Assembly (NCBI GenBank): GCA_905479965.1
Contig: CAJQOR010000420.1
Span: forward strand, 1 to 5,118
Length of the DNA: 5,118 nucleotides
From: an uncultured Rhizobiaceae group bacterium
GTDB lineage: Bacteria > Pseudomonadota > Alphaproteobacteria > Rhizobiales > Rhizobiaceae
Reading direction: 5' to 3'
Shown: positions 1-5,075 of the stretch, one piece after another
How positions within the stretch are numbered: the first letter of the stretch is position 1
Layout of the letters: each line of letters starts with the position of its first letter
The notes under the pieces: model-generated
The model's database searches: none
What the model was told of the DNA's origin: nothing
Seen by the model: the letters and a program-made list of their open reading frames with translations, nothing else
Position numbers and translations under genes: made by a program

Positions 1-212
1 GACTTAACCACTGCACCGATGCGCGGACGATGTTCGATCAAACCGTCGTTTTCAAGTCGCTTGATCGCATCGCGAACCGGTGTTCGGCTAAGGCCAACAA
101 GTTCGGCAATTTCCGTCTCGCGGATACGCGCACCAGGCGATAATTGTCCAGAACGTATCGCGTCATAAAGCTTTTCATAGGCTCTATCGGAATTTAATTT
201 TTTATCGTTCAT
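1..212 (-). CDS. GntR-family (FadR-like) transcriptional regulator, N-terminal part only
   Basis: The reading frame starts at the ATG at 212-210 and runs off the left edge after about 70 codons, so only the DNA-binding half is visible. I translated it from the raw sequence. It shows the winged-helix signature of GntR regulators: a YEKLYDAIRSGQLSPGARI segment (residues 12-30), then RETEIAELVGLSRTPVRDAI (31-50), then KRLENDGLIEHRP. This pattern is typical of the FadR/FCD subfamily, whose C-terminal domain binds a small carboxylate and controls DNA binding. That domain lies outside the window, so ligand and exact subfamily are unknown. No convincing Shine-Dalgarno sequence precedes the ATG. A perfect palindrome 27 nt upstream is a likely autoregulatory operator. 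The gene lies downstream of the ATC hydrolase gene on the same strand. No terminator separates them, so readthrough is possible, but the 117-nt gap with its own operator suggests a separate promoter. Confidence 0.9.
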   Translation of the reverse strand, partial: MNDKKLNSDRAYEKLYDAIRSGQLSPGARIRETEIAELVGLSRTPVRDAIKRLENDGLIEHRPRIGAVVK

Positions 213-230
213 AATAATTGCAAAATGTAC

Positions 231-277
231 ATTAGAATATTGTATACATATGTATACAATTATTTCGAGCACGTCAA
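231..277 (-). promoter_or_regulatory. Candidate promoter region of the GntR gene
   Basis: On the minus strand there is a good -35 hexamer, TTGACG (277-272). Possible -10 elements lie inside the palindromic operator: TACATA at 254-249 with a 17-nt spacer, or TATACA at 256-251 with a 15-nt spacer. A second arrangement places a weak -35, TTGTAT (259-254), 17 nt before TCTAAT (236-231), which matches the -10 consensus at five of six positions. In either case the operator overlaps the RNA polymerase contact region, which fits repression. The exact start site cannot be chosen from sequence. Confidence 0.35.
239..260. promoter_or_regulatory. 22-bp perfect palindrome, probable GntR-family operator
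   Basis: The 22 bases form a perfect inverted repeat. It consists of two copies of the self-complementary octamer TGTATACA (241-248 and 251-258) separated by AT and flanked by AT on both sides. Box centres are 10 bp apart, one helical turn, so two dimers could bind the same face of the DNA. Sites containing GTATAC are typical of FadR-subfamily GntR regulators. The site is 27 bp upstream of the GntR gene start and overlaps its likely promoter, so autoregulation is the simplest reading. This is inferred from sequence and position only. Confidence 0.7.
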
Positions 278-328
278 TTCACCCCCGGGAGATTACCTTC
301 CCACGCCTGCTAGCCTAAAGAACTGATG

Positions 329-808
329 TTATTTATCGCCCTCTTCCCAGCGATAGCGGAAATCACAATGGCTTTTGCCTTCCATAATGGTCTGGGTACG
401 ATCAAGCTTAATCTTGGGATTATAGCCCGTGCAAAACGTACCATCTCGCCCGCAGGACAGGATATGCCCAACATCGGCTAAATCCATCTCACGGTACATT
501 TCCGCATATTTGCAACGTGTCACATTGTAATGAACCTCATTGTGATCTTCTTTAAGCATATCAACTTCAAGCGCACCACCCGCTTTCCATTGTGGCAATA
601 ACGCATGAAAACTATGAAGCGTTGCGTCTCCACCTTCGCTTTCTGCATAAGCTGCAGCTTGCTCAATTGAATCCTTAGTAATGGCGCTTTGTAAAATAGA
701 GCTCGCCTCTTTTTTGCCTAACCTTGCAACCATTTCATCATAAATTGGTTTAATGATATTCGCTTCAATGCGGCGTTGCTCAAGAATGGGTAAATCAGTT
801 TTTGCCAT
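329..808 (-). CDS. ATC hydrolase family protein (L-2-amino-thiazoline-4-carboxylic acid hydrolase-like)
   Basis: This 159-aa cytoplasmic protein has no signal peptide or membrane segment. I place it in the L-2-amino-thiazoline-4-carboxylic acid hydrolase family (Pfam ATC_hydrolase) from its C-terminal half. The supporting motifs are RCKYAEMYREM (98-108), LSCGRDGTFCTGYNP (117-131), RTQTIMEGKSHCDFRYR (137-153), and Cys at 99, 119, 126 and 148. The named reaction opens the thiazoline ring of ATC to N-carbamoyl-cysteine on a route to L-cysteine. Most family members are uncharacterised, so the substrate here is uncertain. The N-terminal half (about 1-95) is largely helical and less diagnostic. The start lies only 3 nt after the stop of the upstream VOC gene, so the two are probably cotranscribed and translationally coupled; a weak TTGAG at the end of the VOC gene is the only ribosome-binding candidate. 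It is the third gene of the LysR-VOC-hydrolase operon. Confidence 0.75.
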   Translation of the reverse strand: MAKTDLPILEQRRIEANIIKPIYDEMVARLGKKEASSILQSAITKDSIEQAAAYAESEGGDATLHSFHALLPQWKAGGALEVDMLKEDHNEVHYNVTRCKYAEMYREMDLADVGHILSCGRDGTFCTGYNPKIKLDRTQTIMEGKSHCDFRYRWEEGDK

Positions 809-811
809 TTT

Positions 812-1186
812 TTATATCTCAAAATCGATATGAATGTGGTTCCCGTCAGGATCAAAAACATTATATTGCCGAATACCGGCTTTTGGCGGTTCACCACAGC
901 GAAAATCTATTCCGCGCGCCTCCAAAAGCGATTTAAATGCAGCTTCATCACTGGCTGAAAACGCAAAATGCTCGAGCTTTAAATTTGCTTCTGAACCGAC
1001 CGTGTCATCGCTATCAATTTCGACTAAATGAACGACAGGATATTCTCCTGCATATATCCAAGCACCGCGAAATGGGAAATTTGGTCGCCAACCGGACTTA
1101 AGCCCCAAAATCTCTTCATACCACTTGATCATCTCATCAAGTTGCGTTGTTTGAATATTGACGTGATCAAGGCGCTTAATGGTCAT
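812..1186 (-). CDS. Small VOC-superfamily (glyoxalase/dioxygenase fold) protein
   Basis: From the ATG at 1186-1184 the protein has 124 residues, one pair of beta-alpha-beta-beta-beta modules. An ATG at 1219 would add 11 basic, non-conserved residues. The inner start is preferred because it directly precedes the first VOC strand (IKRLDHVNI) and has GAAAG about 7 nt upstream. Family hallmarks are LDHVNI (6-11), WYEEILGL (22-29), PVVHLVEI (50-57), KLEHFAFSA (70-78) and the closing strand DPDGNHIHIDF (112-122). VOC proteins bind a divalent metal and include glyoxalases, epimerases, extradiol dioxygenases and resistance proteins. By comparison with the four metal ligands of glyoxalase I, the matching positions here are His8, His53, His73 and His119. 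Glutamate is usual at the second and fourth. The first 11 nt overlap the end of the LysR gene, and the stop is 3 nt from the next start, so it is the middle gene of a tight operon. The reaction is unknown. Confidence 0.85.
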   Translation of the reverse strand: MTIKRLDHVNIQTTQLDEMIKWYEEILGLKSGWRPNFPFRGAWIYAGEYPVVHLVEIDSDDTVGSEANLKLEHFAFSASDEAAFKSLLEARGIDFRCGEPPKAGIRQYNVFDPDGNHIHIDFEI

Positions 1187-2051
1187 TGGTAACTTTCGTT
1201 CTGTCTTTTTGAGAAACAATATTATGTATTATTGAGGAAAGGACATCAATATCAGAATTAAAACCCGACTTGCGATAAAACGATAATGCGAGATTTCCCA
1301 AGGGTGGCAGGTCTTGAATATCTGACGCAATTTGCAAGGGTGCGGAGACAGATGCTTGCGGCATGACAGTGAGCGCAAGGCCAGCCAACACAAATGAACG
1401 CACACCGATAGGATGTGAACTTAAATGAGCAAGATAACCTTTGCGCTGAACGCGATCTAAAGCTTCAAATGCAAATCGTCTTAAATCTCGTCCATCCATT
1501 AAAAACGCCAAGGGAACATCTGCATTTTCATCTAATTTAAAATCCGGTGCACACGTCCACACAAGAGGCATATTCTCAACAAAGTCTCGGCCCGTCCGCT
1601 TTCCCTGATCAATCATAAAAGCAACGTCAATATCCCCTGCATCAAGCTTTGCAAGCAACGCGTCACTTCGATCGCAGTCAATTTGGATTTGTACTGTTTC
1701 ATTCAGATCAGCAAATTCGCGCAACGCATCAACAACAACAGACATCGCAAGCGTAACTGTTGTCCCGAGCTTGATCCTGCGCACAGATTTGGTCTGTCGG
1801 ATGGTCTCAACAGCTTCTGCATTTAAATCCATGATCCGCTGCGCATAACCAATAAATGCCCGACCTTCCGATGTCAGTTGCATAGATTGTCCGCGGCCTC
1901 GATCAAATAATTTACATTCGAGTTCGTCTTCCAGCTTTTTGATATGAAGGCTAATCGCGCTTTGAACGGTATTACGAAGTTCAGCCGCACGGGAGAAATT
2001 CAGCGTATCAGCCACAATCAGAAAACTCTTCATTGCATTTAGGTCAGGCAT
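1176..2051 (-). CDS. LysR-type transcriptional regulator
   Basis: This is a 291-aa regulator of typical LysR length. Residues 4-66 form the winged helix-turn-helix domain. The segment NFSRAAELRNTVQSAISLHI (18-37) contains the recognition helix, followed by KKLEDELECKLFDRGRG and LTSEGRAF. The rest, from about residue 92, is the periplasmic-binding-protein-like effector domain, for example IKLGTTVTLAMSVVVDALREF and GDIDVAFMID. The effector cannot be told from sequence. The ATG at 2051-2049 has a modest GGA about 8 nt upstream and begins the conserved first helix. It is divergent from the TauE/SafE-type permease gene across a 94-bp spacer, the classic arrangement for a LysR regulator and its target. 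It is also the first gene of the leftward operon with the VOC and ATC hydrolase genes, so it may control both directions. Its last codons (…VTNDH) overlap the VOC start by 11 nt. Confidence 0.92.
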   Translation of the reverse strand: MPDLNAMKSFLIVADTLNFSRAAELRNTVQSAISLHIKKLEDELECKLFDRGRGQSMQLTSEGRAFIGYAQRIMDLNAEAVETIRQTKSVRRIKLGTTVTLAMSVVVDALREFADLNETVQIQIDCDRSDALLAKLDAGDIDVAFMIDQGKRTGRDFVENMPLVWTCAPDFKLDENADVPLAFLMDGRDLRRFAFEALDRVQRKGYLAHLSSHPIGVRSFVLAGLALTVMPQASVSAPLQIASDIQDLPPLGNLALSFYRKSGFNSDIDVLSSIIHNIVSQKDRTKVTNDH

Positions 2052-2145
2052 AAAAATCCAATTTTTTGTTTTTAAAAAGCATTTTAATTCGTTTTACAGA
2101 TTTATGAAAGTGTTCTAGTTGAAAAGCCAATAGAAAGGTATTCAA
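2052..2145. promoter_or_regulatory. Divergent LysR / permease intergenic control region
   Basis: This AT-rich 94-bp spacer must hold the promoters of both divergent genes and probably the LysR-type binding site. On the minus strand, TAAAAT near 2082-2087 matches the -10 consensus at five of six positions but lacks a good -35. On the plus strand, TTTACA (2093-2098) is a possible -35 with only a weak -10 about 17 nt on. A short dyad TTC-N5-GAA (2113-2123) and a repeated TGAAA (2105-2109 and 2120-2124) are the only candidate regulator contacts. No clear T-N11-A box stands out. Function follows from position rather than from a convincing motif. Confidence 0.45.
2132..2138 (+). promoter_or_regulatory. 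Ribosome binding site supporting a TTG start of the permease gene
   Basis: AGAAAGG ends 7 nt before the TTG at 2146-2148, which is good Shine-Dalgarno spacing. The same frame has a TAG stop at 2131-2133 and no ATG or GTG between it and the TTG. This supports the rare TTG as the true start. Confidence 0.65.
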
Positions 2146-2910
2146 TTGGAACTTCCTTTAAGCTTTTTCATATTATCTGCTGTTGCAATCACAATTACTG
2201 GCATATCTAAAAGCGGTTTTGCCGGCGGATTGGGCGTGATGAATGTGCCATTGATGAGCCTGTTTATTAGCCCGCAATTTGCACTCGCGATCATGATGCC
2301 AATCTTAATTGTAATGGATATCATTATCTTTTGGCACTATCGAAAATCGTGGGATCGGTCCATTGTCATGATGTTGATACCGGGCTCCGTGTTGGGTTTA
2401 GCAATTGGTGGACTGACATTTCATTTCATGGATGCCCATCTGATCAAGTTCGTCGTGGGTGCGATATCAATCATTCTGGTTGTACAATTTTTCTTGATTG
2501 CTAAATCACAATCGATACCCAAAAAGCCAGGGAAATTAATTCCCTTTTTGTTAGGTGCTGTGTCAGGATTTGCCGGTTTCATCGCCCATGCGGGAGGTCC
2601 GCCCGTCAAAGGTTTTCTAATTCAACAAAAACCCGACAAGACTGAATTTGTGGCAACAAACGGGGCCTTTGTATTCTTCACAAATACGTTGAAATGCGCT
2701 GGATATACACTTTTGGGAAATATGACATTTGAAAGCATGAAAGTCAGTTTGCTTCTGTCACCGATGCTTTTTATTGGAATTGGTCTGGGTACATATTTGC
2801 ACAATTTGATTAACCCGAAGGTTTTCTCAAAATTTGTCTACATGCTCTTAGCAATTGCAGCGCTTAAGCTTTTATGGGATAGCGCTCCATCTATCGTACA
2901 GATGTTTTAA
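2146..2910 (+). CDS. TauE/SafE-family membrane permease (putative sulfur or organic anion exporter)
   Basis: This 254-aa hydrophobic inner-membrane protein has about eight predicted transmembrane helices, in two related halves separated by a charged loop near residues 119-130 (KSQSIPKKPGK). The two glycine-rich repeat signatures of the TauE/SafE (DUF81) family are present: GISKSGFAGGLGVMNVP (19-35) in the first half and GFAGFIAHAGGPPV (141-154) in the second. Characterised relatives are linked to export of sulfite, sulfoacetate or other organic anions, but family membership does not fix the substrate. The length is normal for the family. Translation starts at TTG, supported by AGAAAGG 7 nt upstream and an in-frame stop just before it. 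The gene diverges from the LysR regulator gene, which probably controls it. It converges with the Glyoxalase_3-like gene, leaving only 20 bp between the two stops and no intrinsic terminator. Confidence 0.9.
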   Translation: MELPLSFFILSAVAITITGISKSGFAGGLGVMNVPLMSLFISPQFALAIMMPILIVMDIIIFWHYRKSWDRSIVMMLIPGSVLGLAIGGLTFHFMDAHLIKFVVGAISIILVVQFFLIAKSQSIPKKPGKLIPFLLGAVSGFAGFIAHAGGPPVKGFLIQQKPDKTEFVATNGAFVFFTNTLKCAGYTLLGNMTFESMKVSLLLSPMLFIGIGLGTYLHNLINPKVFSKFVYMLLAIAALKLLWDSAPSIVQMF

Positions 2911-2930
2911 ACCAATCAAAATAAGCGCGC

Positions 2931-3557
2931 TTAGGTTAGAGTTTTCAACCCATTGGGCGTTTCAAACGCAGCTTTGAACGAAGGTTCACCTTCAACAATT
3001 GAAATACGTGCATCCAACAAAACATCATCAACAAATTCATTTATTAGCGATGCATCGGGATGACTAATTTCCAAAGAAAGCAGCTGGCAACCTCGTGCCT
3101 TCATTTTGCTGGCAGGATGCGGTCCTTGCGGCCATTGTATCAATTGAGGGAGCGCGCCATCGCGGGATAAGACACCATCATCGGCGACTGTGATTTGCCA
3201 TTTTAAATCACCACGCGTCATATCGATGATGCGATCATGCGCTTTATCAAAACTTCCATTGATATCGGGCGAGCCCAAAATCCAGGCACCAATTTTTGGG
3301 GTTCCACCAAAGTGATCCAAGCCAAACCAGCGAGGCCTATCAGGACGTTGCGCATCTGGATCAATGGCAATCACTTCTAAAAACTCAGTTTCGCCGAGCG
3401 ACAGCAAACAATTATGTGTACCCATAAATGGATGTTGCCCGCCTTGCGGCATGAATATGCCCAATTGTTCACGAACATAGTCAACGCCCTCATCAAGCGT
3501 ACGGGCCACGATCGCGATGTGATCAAAAACAAGTTTAGGTTTTGGGGAAACAGGCAT
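2931..3557 (-). CDS. Glyoxalase_3-like VOC-superfamily protein
   Basis: This 208-aa soluble protein belongs to the VOC superfamily and resembles the longer Glyoxalase-like domain group (Pfam Glyoxalase_3). Diagnostic parts are FDHIAIVARTLDEGVDYVREQLGI (11-34), the GGQHPFMGTHNCLLSLG block (39-55), EFLEVIAIDP (58-67) and a central SRDGALPQLIQWPQG segment. His13, His42 and Glu61 are plausible metal or active-site residues by position in the fold. No reaction is established for most such proteins. The ATG at 3557-3555 is the natural start, with VFDHIAI following closely. Upstream there is no Shine-Dalgarno sequence, only 13 nt to the U-tract of the rplS terminator. An extended -10 promoter motif fills that space, so the mRNA may start at or next to the ATG. 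It is on the same strand as rplS but insulated by the terminator, and is probably its own transcription unit. Confidence 0.85.
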   Translation of the reverse strand: MPVSPKPKLVFDHIAIVARTLDEGVDYVREQLGIFMPQGGQHPFMGTHNCLLSLGETEFLEVIAIDPDAQRPDRPRWFGLDHFGGTPKIGAWILGSPDINGSFDKAHDRIIDMTRGDLKWQITVADDGVLSRDGALPQLIQWPQGPHPASKMKARGCQLLSLEISHPDASLINEFVDDVLLDARISIVEGEPSFKAAFETPNGLKTLT

Positions 3558-3562
3558 GGACC

Positions 3563-3571
3563 ATCATAGCA
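3563..3571 (-). promoter_or_regulatory. Extended -10 promoter candidate for the Glyoxalase_3-like gene
   Basis: On the minus strand the motif TGC-TATGAT (3571-3563) is an extended -10 element, with TATGAT matching consensus at five of six positions. It ends 5 nt before the ATG, so transcription would begin at about the A of the start codon and give a leaderless mRNA. No good -35 hexamer lies 16-18 nt upstream, which is terminator stem; the TG extension could compensate. Based on motif and spacing only. Confidence 0.4.
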
Positions 3572-3605
3572 AATAAAAAAGCGCCGGCATATAGCCAGCG
3601 CTTTT
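3571..3605 (-). terminator. Rho-independent terminator of rplS
   Basis: Read on the minus strand, a GC-rich hairpin begins 26 nt after the rplS stop. Its arms are GCGC (3601-3598) plus GCC/GGC, with one A/C mismatch and a 5-nt ATATA loop (3593-3589). The stem can extend by four A-T pairs. It is followed by TTTTTTATTT (3580-3571), a strong U-tract. On the opposite strand only four T follow the stem and no gene ends there, so it most likely acts leftward. Confidence 0.9.
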
Positions 3606-3630
3606 AAAGTATTTGAACTTTCGAAAAAGT

Positions 3631-4155
3631 TTATTCTTGAGCAGGTGCTTCTGCAGCCGCTGCTTCTTCGGCTGCTTTTGCTGCAGCGTCTTTTTCAACT
3701 GCAAGAGCTTGCGCTGCTGCAACTTTTTCAGCCTCAAGGCGTGCTTTTTCTTCGGCAATTGCTGCGCGTTCAGCATCATTGAGTTTACGTGTACGAGTAC
3801 CTGTATTTTCCACGATACGTGCAGATTTACCGCGACGACCACGAAGATAGTATAGTTTCGCGCGACGAACTTTACCGCGACGAACAACAACAACTTCTTC
3901 AACAAGTGGAGAATAAATTGGGAATACACGTTCAACGCCTTCACCGTAAGAAATCTTACGAACTGTGAAGTTCTCGTTCAGACCGCCACCAGAGCGAGCG
4001 ATACAAACACCTTCATAAGCCTGAAGACGTGTGCGAGTGCCCTCTGTCACGCGAACCATAACGCGAACAGTATCACCTGGTGAAAATTCTGGAAGAGTAC
4101 GTTTTGCTTCAATTTTTGCTTTTTGCTCAGCATCGAGCTGTTGGATAATATCCAT
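3631..4155 (-). CDS. rplS: 50S ribosomal protein L19
   Basis: The product is 174 aa. Residues 1-125 are the conserved L19 core, a large-subunit protein at the interface with the 30S subunit. Clear family stretches are [27 protein letters not shown] (23-49), [33 protein letters not shown] (51-83) and [24 protein letters not shown] (91-114). From about residue 126 a 49-residue helical tail rich in Ala, Glu and Lys follows, ending [10 protein letters not shown]. coli L19 lacks it (about 115 aa), but similar tails occur in rhizobial L19 proteins as I recall them, so it is not an assembly error. The start at 4155 has GAAAGG 9 nt upstream. The gene follows trmD, the standard rpsP-rimM-trmD-rplS order, but with a 222-nt leader between that may carry its own promoter or control element. 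It ends at a strong intrinsic terminator. Confidence 0.98.
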   Translation of the reverse strand: MDIIQQLDAEQKAKIEAKRTLPEFSPGDTVRVMVRVTEGTRTRLQAYEGVCIARSGGGLNENFTVRKISYGEGVERVFPIYSPLVEEVVVVRRGKVRRAKLYYLRGRRGKSARIVENTGTRTRKLNDAERAAIAEEKARLEAEKVAAAQALAVEKDAAAKAAEEAAAAEAPAQE

Positions 4156-4377
4156 GAGCTTTAACCTTTCATTCTTTTAGCGGTCAGAGCGCTTTCACTC
4201 ATCTTAAAGTCACCACGTTAAATTCATCGGGCTTTAAGATTATGTCCAAGGACAGCAGCGTATTCACCAAGCATTATCTTTAATGGTTGCGATCATCCAT
4301 ATTTTATCGATCGCGCTCGCTTATATTTCGAGTTGGCGGGTCAATACAGCATCTTTGGGGGTTTGTCACCCCTATTC
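4156..4377 (-). promoter_or_regulatory. trmD-rplS intergenic leader with several inverted repeats
   Basis: This 222-nt spacer is long for two ribosome-related operon genes. In transcript order it holds a 5-bp GGGGT/ACCCC stem right after trmD without a U-tract (4372-4358), a GCGATC/GATCGC repeat (4314-4309 with 4294-4289), a CATTA/TAATG hairpin (4285-4272), a TGTC/GACA hairpin (4254-4243), and a 9-bp repeat detailed separately. A TTGACC (4344-4339) and TATAAG (4325-4320) resemble promoter elements but are only 13 nt apart, so no solid promoter is seen. Three tiny reading frames also lie here (4274-4224, 4227-4210 and 4202-4161). Leader-mediated control of rplS is possible but unproven, and I cannot match the region to a known ribosomal-protein leader class. 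Confidence 0.4.
4201..4240 (-). repeat. Perfect 9-bp inverted repeat in the rplS leader
   Basis: The arms CTTTAAGAT (4232-4240 on the plus strand) and ATCTTAAAG (4201-4209) are exactly complementary, with a 22-nt loop. In the rplS leader RNA they would form a stem about 45 nt before the rplS start. The right arm runs into an ATG (4202-4200) that opens a 13-codon frame ending 5 nt before the rplS start. The stem is mostly A-U, so its stability is modest. Confidence 0.5.
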
Positions 4378-5073
4378 TCAGGGTTTCTGATCGTTTTTAT
4401 GCTTTAAAAGATCAGGACGACGCTCTTCGGTCAACGCCAGCGATTGTGCTTTGCGCCATTCGTCTATTTTCTTGTGATTACCAGACAGCAAAACCTGTGG
4501 GATCTCACGCCCTTCAAACTCTTGTGGGCGTGTATAATGCGGGTGTTCAAGCTGGTCATTTTCAAAGCTCTCAAACTCACCAGATTCCGCATTTCCCATA
4601 ACCCCGGGCAACAGTCTGATAATTGCATCCAGCACTATAAATGCAGCCGGTTCCCCACCCGATAGTATGTAGTCGCCAATGGATACTTCTTCCAATTCCC
4701 GGCCATCAATAACCCGCTGATCAACACCTTCAAATCGTCCACAAATGATCACAACACCCTCACCTTCAGCAAGTTTACGAACATGCGATTGCGTGAGCGG
4801 TTTACCGCGCGGTGACATAAGTAATCTTGGGCGATTATCGTCTGGCAAACTGTCAATTCCGCGCGCGAGAACATCAGCACGCAGCACCATCCCAGCTCCG
4901 CCACCTGATGGGGTGTCATCGACATTTCGATGCTTACCTTCAGCGAAATTTCTTATATTGATTGTATTGATTTCAACATCACCGCGATCAATAGCGCGAC
5001 CCGACATAGACTGCCCCAAAGCACCTGGGAACATTTCTGGATAAAGCGTAAGTATTGATGCTTTAAAGCTCAT
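4378..5073 (-). CDS. trmD: tRNA (guanine-N1-)-methyltransferase, m1G37
   Basis: TrmD methylates G37 next to the anticodon using S-adenosylmethionine and prevents +1 frameshifting. The cytoplasmic enzyme is a SPOUT-class knotted dimer. From the ATG at 5073-5071 the protein is 231 aa. Family motifs are [10 protein letters not shown] (8-17), the GGGAGMVLR loop (57-65), [11 protein letters not shown] (85-95), the knot segments [13 protein letters not shown] (109-121) and [16 protein letters not shown] (128-143), and [16 protein letters not shown] (168-183) preceding the C-terminal tRNA-binding domain with [14 protein letters not shown]. In [11 protein letters not shown], Glu appears where the enterobacterial enzyme has Asp at two positions; I believe such variants are common outside gammaproteobacteria. 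An ATG at 5115 would add 14 residues that overlap the upstream gene. It is rejected because the conserved N-terminus begins at [15 protein letters not shown] and AGAAAG lies just upstream. The start is 2 nt after the probable rimM stop, implying coupling. Confidence 0.98.
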   Translation of the reverse strand: MSFKASILTLYPEMFPGALGQSMSGRAIDRGDVEINTINIRNFAEGKHRNVDDTPSGGGAGMVLRADVLARGIDSLPDDNRPRLLMSPRGKPLTQSHVRKLAEGEGVVIICGRFEGVDQRVIDGRELEEVSIGDYILSGGEPAAFIVLDAIIRLLPGVMGNAESGEFESFENDQLEHPHYTRPQEFEGREIPQVLLSGNHKKIDEWRKAQSLALTEERRPDLLKHKNDQKP

Positions 5074-5075
5074 AA

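Noticed and set aside
280..328. Search for a terminator after the ATC hydrolase gene
   Set aside because: Only small palindromes such as CCCGGG and GCTAGC are present, with no stem plus U-tract; readthrough into the GntR gene cannot be excluded.
834..1031. Plus-strand 65-codon frame opposite the VOC gene
   Set aside because: It lies wholly antisense to a well-supported gene, with no domain or ribosome binding site of its own.
1187..1219. Upstream ATG giving an 11-residue longer VOC protein
   Set aside because: The added residues are basic and outside the fold, and would deepen the overlap with LysR to 44 nt. The inner ATG has a better-placed GAAAG and directly precedes the first conserved strand.
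2922..2933. TAAGCGCGCTTA palindrome between the convergent genes, as a bidirectional terminator
   Set aside because: It gives at most a 4-bp stem with a 4-nt loop and no T-run on either strand; it overlaps a stop codon and is likely chance.
3564..3944. Minus-strand 126-codon frame rich in Lys, Leu and Gln
   Set aside because: It is an out-of-frame shadow of the rplS 3' half and its repetitive tail. Its composition is an artefact, and it runs through the terminator.
4358..4372. GGGGT/ACCCC stem just after trmD, as a terminator
   Set aside because: The stem is 5 bp and no U-tract follows on the minus strand, so it does not fit an intrinsic terminator; it is kept only as part of the leader description.
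4287..4601. Plus-strand 104-codon frame across the rplS leader and end of trmD
   Set aside because: It is largely antisense to trmD, lacks recognisable protein features, and is not supported by a promoter or ribosome binding site.
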